From NCBI GenBank assembly GCA_946479205.1, contig CAMLFJ010000100.1, positions 1 to 8,728 on the forward strand: a DNA stretch of 8,728 nt, in the 5' to 3' direction. The position numbers and the translations under genes were made by a program. A model generated the notes under the pieces. The model searched no databases, was not told the DNA's origin, and worked only from the letters and a program-made list of their open reading frames with translations. Positions 1 to 7,570 of this stretch are shown here, piece after piece. The stretch is from an uncultured bacterium (GTDB taxonomy: Bacteria > Methylomirabilota > Methylomirabilia > Rokubacteriales > CSP1-6). Position 1 is the stretch's first letter. The number at the start of each line of letters is the position of its first letter.

Positions 1-284
1 CGCTCGACCGCGTCCATCTCCTCGCGCGAGAGCTCGAAGTACGAGCGCAGCTCGACCAGCGGCAGCACCTGCCGCCGGGAGGCCTCGATGTCGGCGACCG
101 GCGCGGCGGTCAGCGGCTCGCGGCGCCCGGTGTTGACCGCGGCCGCGGTGGGGCCGAGCGGGCCGTCGAAGTCCACGAGCTTCCGGCCCGCGAGCTTCAG
201 CTTGAGGACGCGGCTGGCCTCGGCGTCGATCTCCTTCCACGCCGCGGTCGAGATGGGGGCGAGTTCCCGCTTGAGATTGTTCAT
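1..284 (-). CDS. Encapsulin shell protein, family 1 (partial, N-terminal 94 residues)
   Basis: Major shell protein of a bacterial nanocompartment with the HK97 phage-capsid fold (Linocin_M18/CFP29 family). Copies assemble in the cytoplasm into an icosahedral shell around cargo enzymes. The reading frame starts with MNNLKRELAPIS, followed by AAWKEIDAEASRVLK, LAGRKLVDFDGPLGP, and later VLPLVELRSYFELSREEMD. This is the typical order of the encapsulin N-terminal helix, beta-arm and E-loop start. Only the N-terminal third is present; the gene runs off base 1. Its ATG (282-284 on the plus strand) overlaps the TGA of the upstream EncFtn gene as ATGA, so translation is probably coupled and shell and cargo are made together. 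No closer Shine-Dalgarno is needed to explain this start. The family call is firm. T-number and shell size cannot be judged from this fragment. Confidence 0.94.
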   Translation of the reverse strand, partial: MNNLKRELAPISTAAWKEIDAEASRVLKLKLAGRKLVDFDGPLGPTAAAVNTGRREPLTAAPVADIEASRRQVLPLVELRSYFELSREEMDAVE

Positions 285-670
285 AGCCCCTGGCCCCCCT
301 TCAGGCTGCCGATACCGAGCGAGCCGCCGCCTCCACCCCCCGCGTCATCGCCCTCCGCGCCGCCGCCGGCCCCCGCCTGCTCGATCGCGATCAGCGAGCC
401 GCTCTTGAAGAGGTACTCCTTGAGGTGGGCGTCCATGGTGGCGTCGCGCCGCCGGTACCACTCCAGCAACATCGCGAAGTGCTCCTTCTCCTCGTCGCGA
501 TTGTGGGCCAGGATGTCCTTCAGGTCCTGGTCGGTCGCCGCGTCGACGCGCTGATCGTACCAGTCGGCCGCCTCCAGCTCCTCCTGCATGGAGGTGAGCG
601 CCCGGTGGTTGTCCAGCGTCTCCGGGCGCAGCTTGCTTTCCGATTCGTGGTATCCGGCCGAGTTCGCCAT
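281..670 (-). CDS. Encapsulated ferritin-like protein (EncFtn), iron-oxidising cargo
   Basis: A 129-residue ferroxidase that is packed inside the encapsulin shell and oxidises Fe(II) for storage. The core has the EncFtn pattern: SMQEELEAADWYDQRVDA (about residues 27-44), then ILAHNRDEEKEHFAML (about 53-68). The predicted ferroxidase ligands are Glu31, Glu61 and His64, equal to E32, E62 and H65 of Rhodospirillum rubrum EncFtn, with neighbouring Glu30, Glu33, Trp37 and Tyr38 also kept. A Gly-rich linker (about 98-115) leads to the cargo-loading peptide GSLGIGSLKGG (116-126) that binds the shell interior. Two ATGs lie in tandem at 671-673 and 668-670. AAGGAG is only 2 nt from the first but 5 nt from the second, so I chose the second; the first adds one Met. 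It is the first gene of the operon, overlapping encapsulin by ATGA. The length is normal for the family and no key residue is missing. Confidence 0.95.
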   Translation of the reverse strand: MANSAGYHESESKLRPETLDNHRALTSMQEELEAADWYDQRVDAATDQDLKDILAHNRDEEKEHFAMLLEWYRRRDATMDAHLKEYLFKSGSLIAIEQAGAGGGAEGDDAGGGGGGSLGIGSLKGGQGL

Positions 671-724
671 CATCGCTCCTTGTGAGGGACGGTCAACGCC
701 ATCGGGGCGCGGTCGAGCGAAGTC

Positions 725-753
725 ACGATACCCCAGCCGTACCCGCGCTTCAA
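725..753 (-). promoter_or_regulatory. Probable sigma70-type promoter of the EncFtn-encapsulin operon
   Basis: Read on the minus strand there is a -35 box TTGAAG (748-753), a 17-base spacer and a -10 box TATCGT (725-730). Transcription would start near 718, giving a leader of about 45 nt before the EncFtn start, with AAGGAG next to the ATG. The boxes and spacing are seen directly; the promoter role is inference. I see no clear iron-responsive (Fur-type) operator in the region. Confidence 0.55.
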
Positions 754-785
754 CCAGTTGCCGCCCTCCGAGCGCCCGGGGAGCG

Positions 786-794
786 TGCTATGGT
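786..794 (+). promoter_or_regulatory. Extended -10 promoter element for htpG
   Basis: TGCTATGGT fits an extended -10 (TGn followed by TATGGT), 29 bases upstream of the htpG ATG. No convincing -35 lies at 16-18 bases, which extended -10 promoters can tolerate. The predicted transcript starts near 801, ahead of the AGGAGG ribosome site at 815-820. The element with its downstream GC-rich stretch recurs almost unchanged upstream of the amidohydrolase gene. I found no CIRCE-type inverted repeat and no clear sigma32 -35 box. Confidence 0.4.
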
Positions 795-823
795 TGGGCG
801 CGCGGAGGGCCTCCAGGAGGACG

Positions 824-2693
<1,870 letters not shown>

Positions 2694-2698
<5 letters not shown>

Positions 2699-2712
2699 CC
2701 GGGCCGGTCAGG
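2694..2712. repeat. Perfect 19-bp palindrome at the htpG stop codon (operator or terminator-like)
   Basis: CCTGACCGG, one central G, then CCGGTCAGG: nine-base perfect arms. The left arm includes the htpG TGA. The right arm ends ten bases before the TGCTATCGT box of the next gene, so the palindrome covers where its -35 region would be. No T-tract follows, so a classical intrinsic terminator is not supported. Either a dyad operator or a hairpin protecting the htpG mRNA 3' end is possible. Confidence 0.45.
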
Positions 2713-2721
2713 CCTCGGCCG

Positions 2722-2730
2722 TGCTATCGT
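2722..2730 (+). promoter_or_regulatory. Extended -10 promoter element for the amidohydrolase unit
   Basis: TGCTATCGT lies 20 bases before the amidohydrolase ATG, matching the TGn-TATnnT extended -10 form. Transcription would begin near 2737, leaving a leader of about 14 nt that contains GGAGGG. No good -35 box is seen at standard spacing; that position is occupied by the 19-bp palindrome. The role is inferred from sequence pattern and from the near-identical element before htpG. Confidence 0.42.
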
Positions 2731-2750
2731 TGGCCCGCGCGGAGGGCACC

Positions 2751-3998
2751 ATGGACCGGACACTCATCGCCAACACCACGATTCTCGACGGCAGCGGAGC
2801 GGCGCCGTTTCCCGGCGACGTGCTGGTGGAAGGCCAGCGCATCGTCGCGGTGCAGCGCGGGGGAGGGCTGCCGCGCGGGGAGGCGCGGGTCATCGACGGC
2901 GCCGGCGGTACCCTGATGCCCGGGCTCATCGAGCCGCACGGCCACGTGAGCTACCCCGACGCGGCCCGCAACTCGGACTTCACGCGCCTGCCCCCCGAGG
3001 AGCACGTGCTGGTGACCATGCGCAACGCGCGGACCCTGCTCGACTGCGGGTACACGAGCGTGCTCTCGGCCGCCTCGGCCAAGCCCCGGCTCGACGTGGT
3101 GATTCGCAACGAGATCGAGGCCGGCCGCATCCCCGGACCGCGCTACCTGGCCAACGGCCCGGAGATCACAGTTACCGGGGGACTCGGCGACGAGAACGCG
3201 CTGCACCTGCCTCATCTCGAGACGCCGACCTTCGCGTGGGTGGCCGACGGGCCCGACGAGGTCCGGCGGATCTGCCGGCTCCTGGTGCGCGAGGGCGTGG
3301 ATCTGCTCAAGCTGAACATCTCGGGCGACACCGGGCCGCGGAACTCGCGCTCCCAGCGCGCGGTGATGAGCGACGCGGAGGTGGCGGCGGCCATGGAGGT
3401 GGCGCGGGCGAGCGCGGTGCGGGTGTGCGCCCACGCGCGCAGCGCCCAGTCGGTGAAGATGTGCGTGCGGCACGGGGTCGGGATCATCTACCACGCCAAC
3501 TTCGCGGACGAGGAGGCGCTCGACCTGCTCGAGGCCAACCGCGACTGGTGCTTCGTGGCGCCCGCGGTGGGTCTCACCTACCAGGCGTGCTACGCGGCGA
3601 GCGAGTGGGGGATCACGCCCCAGATGGCGCGCGACCACGGCCTCCTGGAGGAGCTGGAGATCTCGGTGGCGACGATGGGCCAGATGCGCAAGCGGGGCAT
3701 CCGGGTGCTGCCCGGGGGCGACTACGGGTTCGCCTGGAACCCCCACGGGACCTACGCGCGGGACCTGCTGCTCTTCGTGGACGTGCTCGGCTTCTCGCCG
3801 ATGGAGACCCTGGTCGCGGCGACCCGGATGGGCGGCGAGATCATGGGCCGGCCCCACGAGCTGGGGCAGGTGAAGGCGGGCTACCTCGCGGACCTGCTGC
3901 TCGTGGACGGCGACCCACTGACCGACATCAAGCGGCTCCAGCGGCAGGACGCGCTGTTGATGATCATGAAGGATGGGCACCTACACAAGGGAGGATAG
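2751..3998 (+). CDS. Metal-dependent amidohydrolase, imidazolonepropionase/prolidase-like
   Basis: A 415-residue cytosolic hydrolase of the amidohydrolase superfamily (COG1228-like), which cleaves C-N bonds in cyclic amides, dipeptides or related compounds using one or two metal ions. A beta-sandwich start (TILDGSGAAPFPGDVLVEG) and end (LGQVKAGYLADLLLVDGDP) frame the TIM barrel. Metal-site residues are visible in order: His63 and His65 in EPHGHV, Lys187 in DLLKLN (candidate carbamylated lysine), His228 in VCAHARS, His248 in IIYHAN and Asp324 in LPGGDYGF. There is no signal peptide. I chose the ATG at 2751 because GGAGGG lies four bases upstream and the protein then starts at the first strand (MDRTLIANTT); an ATG 30 bases earlier falls inside the likely promoter. 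The substrate cannot be read from sequence. The next gene's ribosome site overlaps its 3' end, so the two are probably cotranscribed. Confidence 0.88.
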   Translation: MDRTLIANTTILDGSGAAPFPGDVLVEGQRIVAVQRGGGLPRGEARVIDGAGGTLMPGLIEPHGHVSYPDAARNSDFTRLPPEEHVLVTMRNARTLLDCGYTSVLSAASAKPRLDVVIRNEIEAGRIPGPRYLANGPEITVTGGLGDENALHLPHLETPTFAWVADGPDEVRRICRLLVREGVDLLKLNISGDTGPRNSRSQRAVMSDAEVAAAMEVARASAVRVCAHARSAQSVKMCVRHGVGIIYHANFADEEALDLLEANRDWCFVAPAVGLTYQACYAASEWGITPQMARDHGLLEELEISVATMGQMRKRGIRVLPGGDYGFAWNPHGTYARDLLLFVDVLGFSPMETLVAATRMGGEIMGRPHELGQVKAGYLADLLLVDGDPLTDIKRLQRQDALLMIMKDGHLHKGG

Positions 3999-4002
3999 CG
4001 CC

Positions 4003-4470
4003 ATGGCCGACCGACTCGTGCGACTGTTCACGCTGATCGCGATGCTGGGCCTCGGCTCCACGGGCGCCGCCTGGGCGCAGGAGTGCAACGGCACCGTCAC
4101 CGCCGACGAGGCGATGAAGGCGGAGACCGCGCGCTACGCCGCGCAGACGTCCAACGACTTCGCGGCGATGGAGAAGCTGTTCGGCAACGACCTCACCTAC
4201 AATCACTCCTCCGCGGTGAGCGACGACAAGACGAAGTACATCGACGCCATGCGCTCGGGCCGCACCAAGTATCGCAAGATGACCCCGAACGGGGACGTCC
4301 GGACGCGCACCTACGGCTGCATCGCGATCATCACCGGCACCGCGGTGTACGAGGTCACCGCGGGTGGCCAGGATCGCACGGTGCCGCTGCGCTTCACCGC
4401 CATCTGGGCGAAGCGGCCGTCGGGGCTCGAGTTCGTGTCCTGGCAGTCGACCGGCATTCCGAACCGGTAG
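4003..4470 (+). CDS. Secreted NTF2-like (SnoaL/DUF4440-type) protein
   Basis: A 155-residue protein with a clear Sec signal peptide: basic start MADRLVR, hydrophobic stretch LFTLIAMLGLGSTGAA, and cleavage likely after AWA (residue 25). The mature part has the cone-like NTF2 pattern: a helix with repeated charged residues (ADEAMKAETARYAAQTSNDFAAMEKLF), then strands ending in VPLRFTAIWAKRPSGLEFVSWQST. DUF4440 proteins share this layout and often lack known activity. Two cysteines (28 and 106) fall in the mature protein and could form a disulfide in the periplasm. I chose the ATG at 4003 because AAGGGAGG (3987-3994) is eight bases upstream. That site overlaps the stop of the amidohydrolase, which supports one operon. 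The fold call is moderate; no catalytic role is claimed. Confidence 0.78.
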   Translation: MADRLVRLFTLIAMLGLGSTGAAWAQECNGTVTADEAMKAETARYAAQTSNDFAAMEKLFGNDLTYNHSSAVSDDKTKYIDAMRSGRTKYRKMTPNGDVRTRTYGCIAIITGTAVYEVTAGGQDRTVPLRFTAIWAKRPSGLEFVSWQSTGIPNR

Positions 4471-4516
4471 ACGCCCGGGCTGCTCGCCTCTTCAGTGGGG
4501 GGGTGCGGTTGGCGAA

Positions 4517-4531
4517 GCGCGGCCGCCGCGC
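4517..4531. other. Short GC hairpin between convergent genes
   Basis: GCGCGG, loop CCG, CCGCGC forms a perfect six-pair stem in the 95-base gap between the two convergent stops. A second possible pairing (CGGCCG at 4539-4544 with CGGCCG at 4559-4564) follows it. No T-tract accompanies either on either strand, so a two-way transcription end is only suggested by position. Confidence 0.25.
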
Positions 4532-4565
4532 CCTCCAACGGCCGGGACCTCGGAGAGGCGGCCGT

Positions 4566-4937
4566 CTACTTGGCCTTCGCTCCCTCTGCCGTGTTCACCC
4601 GCTCTAGCTTGGCCGAGCCACGGCCGTCTCCCCGGACGAAGAGGAGCACGTCCTTGCCGCCCTCCTGGATCCACGTGACGCGGCCCGCCGAGTTGGCGGA
4701 CTGAAACGACGCCTTGCCGTCGGCGATCGTGATCCGGCCGACCGTCCGGACTCCGTTCGCGGCGGTGCCCTCGTACGCGCCGTCCGGCTTGATGCGAATC
4801 GCGGCCGCGGAGGCGCCGCCCAGGGCGCGCCATTCGCCGGCCAGGCTCTTCGCGCTGGTGATGGGCCGGTCCGATGCCGCGAAGGCGACGGCGGCCAGGC
4901 TGAGGATGATCAGGCACACTCCGAGTCGAAATCGCAT
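4566..4937 (-). CDS. Small secreted beta-rich protein of unknown function
   Basis: A 123-residue protein I do not recognise. It has a Sec signal peptide (MRFRLG, then CLIILSLAAVAFAA) with cleavage likely near residue 20-21. The single Cys at position 8 is not in a lipobox, so it is not an obvious lipoprotein. The mature part alternates short hydrophobic strands and glycine turns: SLAGEWRAL, AIRIKPDGAYEGTA, VGRITIADGKASFQS, GRVTWIQEGGKDVLLFVRG and AKLERV. This resembles a small antiparallel barrel or lipocalin-like sheet. The start is supported by GGGAGG five bases before the ATG (after GGGAGG come ACCAC). It stands alone on the minus strand, convergent with the NTF2-like gene and divergent from the alpha/beta hydrolase. 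It is real by signal peptide, ribosome site and codon pattern; its function is open. Confidence 0.75.
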   Translation of the reverse strand: MRFRLGVCLIILSLAAVAFAASDRPITSAKSLAGEWRALGGASAAAIRIKPDGAYEGTAANGVRTVGRITIADGKASFQSANSAGRVTWIQEGGKDVLLFVRGDGRGSAKLERVNTAEGAKAK

Positions 4938-5046
4938 GTGGTCCTCCCGACGACTTCCGTGCAGATTCGAGGCCAGGATGAGCGCCTGACATTTGGCCTA
5001 CTTGCAGCTCGGCTGCCCGGGTGACGTGACGAGAAGCGGCGCTCGC

Positions 5047-5074
5047 TTGACCCGGGAACGGTTTCGGCTATCCT
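5047..5074 (+). promoter_or_regulatory. Sigma70-type promoter with almost no leader, for the hydrolase operon
   Basis: TTGACC (5047-5052), a 16-base spacer and TATCCT (5069-5074) make a good -35/-10 pair. Only seven bases separate the -10 from the ATG at 5082, so the transcript should begin at or within a base or two of the start codon. No Shine-Dalgarno is present there, consistent with leaderless translation. The boxes are seen; the start point is inferred from normal promoter geometry. Confidence 0.55.
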
Positions 5075-5081
5075 CGGGCGC

Positions 5082-5903
5082 ATGAGCACGGTCCCGACGA
5101 AGGACGGCACGCAGATCTACTACAAGGACTGGGGCAGCGGGCCGCCGGTCGTGTTCAGCCACGGCTGGCCGCTCTGCGCCGACGCGTGGGAGGACCAGAT
5201 GCTGTTCCTGGCGGCCCGGGGCTTCCGCTGCATCGCCCACGATCGGCGCGGCCACGGCCGGTCGAGCCAGCCCTGGAGCGGCAACGAGATGGACACCTAC
5301 GCCGACGATCTCGCGGCGCTGGTCGGCGCGCTCGATCTGAAGGGCGCGGTCCACGTCGGTCACTCGACGGGCGGCGGCGAGGTCGCCCGCTACCTGGGGC
5401 GGCACGGCACCAAGCGCGCGGCCAAGGCGGTGCTGATCGGCGCGGTGCCGCCGATCATGCTGAAGACGGCGGCCAATCCGGGCGGCCTGCCGATGGAGGT
5501 GTTCGACCAGATCCGGGCCGGTGTGCTCGCGGATCGCTCGCAGTTCTTCAAGGATCTGTCCGCGCCGTTCTACGGGGCCAACCGGCCGGGCGCCAAGGTC
5601 TCGCAGGGCCTGCGGGACTCGTTCTGGCTCCAGGGGATGCTGGCCGGCTTCAAGGGGGTCTTCGACTGCATCAAGGCGTTCTCGGAGACGGACTTCACCG
5701 AGGATCTCGGGAAGATCGACGTGCCGACCCTGATCCTGCACGGCGACGACGACCAGATCGTGCCGATCGGCGCTGCCGCGATGCGGTCCGCCAAGCTGGT
5801 CAAGGGCGCCACCCTGAAGGTCTACCCAGGCCTGCCGCACGGCATGTGCTCGACCGCCAAGGATCAGATCAACGCGGACCTGCTGGCCTTCCTGAAGTCA
5901 TGA
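5082..5903 (+). CDS. Alpha/beta hydrolase, cofactor-free (non-heme) chloroperoxidase type
   Basis: A 273-residue hydrolase of the cofactor-free haloperoxidase/arylesterase branch. These enzymes hydrolyse esters and, with peroxide and an acyl donor, can form peracids. The catalytic triad is visible: Ser95 in the nucleophile elbow GHSTGGGE, Asp224 in GDDDQIVP and His253 in LPHGM. The oxyanion-hole region is FSHGWPL (25-31), and HDRRGHGRS (53-61) is the conserved strand-turn segment. The region around 130-200 ([27 protein letters not shown]) is the cap typical of this branch. There is no signal peptide, so it is cytosolic. The ATG at 5082 is the natural N-terminus, but there is no ribosome site; a close -35/-10 pair suggests leaderless expression. 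The stop overlaps the next start as ATGA. The true substrate is unknown. Confidence 0.9.
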   Translation: MSTVPTKDGTQIYYKDWGSGPPVVFSHGWPLCADAWEDQMLFLAARGFRCIAHDRRGHGRSSQPWSGNEMDTYADDLAALVGALDLKGAVHVGHSTGGGEVARYLGRHGTKRAAKAVLIGAVPPIMLKTAANPGGLPMEVFDQIRAGVLADRSQFFKDLSAPFYGANRPGAKVSQGLRDSFWLQGMLAGFKGVFDCIKAFSETDFTEDLGKIDVPTLILHGDDDQIVPIGAAAMRSAKLVKGATLKVYPGLPHGMCSTAKDQINADLLAFLKS

Positions 5904-6367
5904 CCGAGGTGCTCTCTCGACGCGGGGTGCTCGTGGGGGCGATGACGCTGGCGGTCGCCGCGGCGGGTGCGCGCCTCGGCCGCGCGGCGACGAAGCCCAC
6001 GATCGCCGTCCACAAGTCGCCCACGTGCGGCTGCTGCGGCGCGTGGGTCGAGCACGTGCGCGCGAGCGGTTACCCGGCCACGGTCCACCACGCCGAGGAC
6101 CTGGCGCCCATCAAGCGGAAGCTCGGCGTGCCGCGGACGCTCCAGAGCTGCCACACCGCGGTGGTGGAGGGCTACGTCGTCGAGGGGCACGTGCCGGCCG
6201 ACCTGATCGATCGCCTGCTCGCCGAGCGCCCGACGGTGGTCGGCATCGCGGTGCCGGGCATGCCGATCGGGTCCCCGGGCATGGAGGCGCCTGGACAGAC
6301 CGCCGAGCGCTACCAGGTGCTGGCGTTCGACCAGAAGGGCCGCGCGACCGTCTTCGCCAGCCGCTGA
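5900..6367 (+). CDS. DUF411 metal-binding protein with Tat signal peptide
   Basis: A 155-residue exported protein of the DUF411 family, often found near copper or other metal-resistance genes and presumed to bind metal. The N-terminus has a twin-arginine signal ([24 protein letters not shown] split about residues 6-29), so it should be exported folded, possibly with metal bound. The mature domain carries [15 protein letters not shown], with Cys43, Cys45 and Cys46 as CxCC, then Cys84-His85 in [17 protein letters not shown]. The family signature [15 protein letters not shown] (115-129) provides Met121 and Met128 as possible extra ligands. Its ATG overlaps the hydrolase stop as ATGA, so it is translationally coupled to that gene. 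No other copper gene is in the window, so which metal it handles is not shown. Confidence 0.9.
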   Translation: MTEVLSRRGVLVGAMTLAVAAAGARLGRAATKPTIAVHKSPTCGCCGAWVEHVRASGYPATVHHAEDLAPIKRKLGVPRTLQSCHTAVVEGYVVEGHVPADLIDRLLAERPTVVGIAVPGMPIGSPGMEAPGQTAERYQVLAFDQKGRATVFASR

Positions 6368-6374
6368 CGTCCCC

Positions 6375-7568
6375 ATGCCTGCGTTCGACTCCCGGGAGGG
6401 GCACGGGCCCCTGAGCGGCGTCACCGTGCTCGATCTGAGCGGCTACCTGGCCGGACCCTACGGGTGCACTCTGCTCGGCGACCTGGGCGCCCTCGTCGTC
6501 AAGATCGAGCCGCCCGAGGGCGACAACCTCCGCAACTACCCCTCCACGCTGCCCGGGGAAAGCCGGGCGTTCATCGGCGTCAATCGCAACAAGCTCGGCA
6601 TCGGGCTCGATCTCAAGCATCCCGAGGGGGTCGGCGTGCTGCGCCGGATGGTCGAGCGCGCCGACGTGCTGGTCCACAACTTCCGGCCCTCGGTGCCCGC
6701 GCGGCTCGGCATCGACCACGACCGGATGCTGACGGTCAACCCGCGTCTCATCTACTGCGCGCTGACCGGCTACGGCGATACCGGGCCCCTCAAGGACCGC
6801 GCGGGATACGACCAGGTGCTCCAGACCATGACCGGCATCTGCGTGGAGCAGGGGAAGCCGGGTGATCCCGAGATCGTGTACGGCTCCGCGGTGGACTTCT
6901 ACTCGGCCTCGCTGCTCGCCTTCGCGGTGTCGTCCGCTCTCTTCGAGCGCGGCCGCACCGGCCGCGGCCAGTACGTGAGCGTGTCGCTGCTGCGCAGCGC
7001 GCTGACGATGCAGGCCACCCGGCTGGTCTGGGTGGACGGCGAAGGCCGCGACGTCGAGCGCGACATGCGCTCGGGGGGCATCACCGGGATCCATCCGACC
7101 AGGCAGGGCAGCCTCTACATCTCCGCCAACACGCCGCACTTCTGGAAGGCCCTGTGCGAGCTCACCGGGCTGCCGGAGCTCGCGAGCGATCCGCGCTTCG
7201 ACACGGTGCGGAAGCGGGCCGAGCACACGGACCTGCTGGTCCCCAGGCTGCGCGCGGCGCTACAGGCGCGCACCGCGGTGGAGTGGGAGACCCACTTCGG
7301 CGAGCGCGTGCCCTGCGCGGCGGTGCGCCCGGTGGAGGACATGTTCGACCATCCGCAGGTGGCCGCGGAGGGCATCCTGGCCGACTTCGAGCACCCCGGG
7401 GTGGGGCACTACCGCGGCATGGCCCATCCGGTGCGCTTCGGCGACGGCCCGCCCCCCGCGCCGTTCGCGGCGCCGCAGCTCGGGCAGCACTCGCGGGAGA
7501 TCCTGGCCGGCCTCGGCTACTCGGCCGAGGAGATCGAGCGCCTTCGCGGCGCGCGCGCGGTGATCTGA
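6375..7568 (+). CDS. CaiB/BaiF family (class III) CoA-transferase
   Basis: A 397-residue cytosolic enzyme that moves CoA between carboxylic acids through an aspartyl-CoA thioester. Family landmarks: GVTVLDLSGYLAGPYGCTLLGDLGA (15-39), VVKIEPPEGD (41-50), NRNKLGIGLDLKHPEG (70-85), VLVHNFRPSVPARLG (98-112), CALTGYGDTGPLKDRAGYD (128-146) and GRGQYVSVSLL (196-206). The expected catalytic residue is Asp174 in GSAVDFYSAS. The usual Gly four residues after it is Ala178 here, a mild departure. The C-terminal domain ends with LGQHSREILAGLGYS. The length is normal for the family. The gene starts seven bases after the DUF411 stop without a clear ribosome site, and is followed after two bases by a CitE-like lyase. 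Succinyl-CoA-dependent activation of malate or citramalate is a plausible job from context, but the substrate is inferred. Confidence 0.9.
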   Translation: MPAFDSREGHGPLSGVTVLDLSGYLAGPYGCTLLGDLGALVVKIEPPEGDNLRNYPSTLPGESRAFIGVNRNKLGIGLDLKHPEGVGVLRRMVERADVLVHNFRPSVPARLGIDHDRMLTVNPRLIYCALTGYGDTGPLKDRAGYDQVLQTMTGICVEQGKPGDPEIVYGSAVDFYSASLLAFAVSSALFERGRTGRGQYVSVSLLRSALTMQATRLVWVDGEGRDVERDMRSGGITGIHPTRQGSLYISANTPHFWKALCELTGLPELASDPRFDTVRKRAEHTDLLVPRLRAALQARTAVEWETHFGERVPCAAVRPVEDMFDHPQVAAEGILADFEHPGVGHYRGMAHPVRFGDGPPPAPFAAPQLGQHSREILAGLGYSAEEIERLRGARAVI

Positions 7569-7570
7569 GC

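Noticed and set aside
88..408. A 106-codon plus-strand open frame across the encapsulin/EncFtn junction
   Set aside because: Ser/Arg/Pro-rich shadow of two well-identified minus-strand genes, without a ribosome site.
760..800. A CIRCE-type heat-shock operator upstream of htpG
   Set aside because: GTGCTA resembles one CIRCE half, but no matching TAGCAC half-site is found at the required spacing.
758..823. A 22-residue N-terminal extension of HtpG
   Set aside because: The extension is not typical of the family, covers the probable promoter, and a better start with AGGAGG exists at 824.
2724..3980. A 418-codon open frame antisense to the amidohydrolase
   Set aside because: Same effect: His/Arg/Val-rich composition with no recognisable domain, opposite a gene with a full set of metal ligands.
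4492..4992. A 166-codon minus-strand frame overlapping the small secreted protein
   Set aside because: Arg/Gly/Pro-rich shadow frame; the overlapping 123-residue frame has a signal peptide and a well-placed ribosome site.
5016..5056. Inverted CCCGGGT/ACCCGGG pair in the intergenic region before the hydrolase
   Set aside because: Seven-base arms 27 bases apart, largely the self-complementary CCCGGG, are expected by chance at this GC content; one arm also overlaps the -35 box, so it is noted only.
4998..5840. A 280-codon open frame antisense to the alpha/beta hydrolase
   Set aside because: No motifs, biased composition, and it would cross the hydrolase promoter; the plus-strand gene has an intact catalytic triad.
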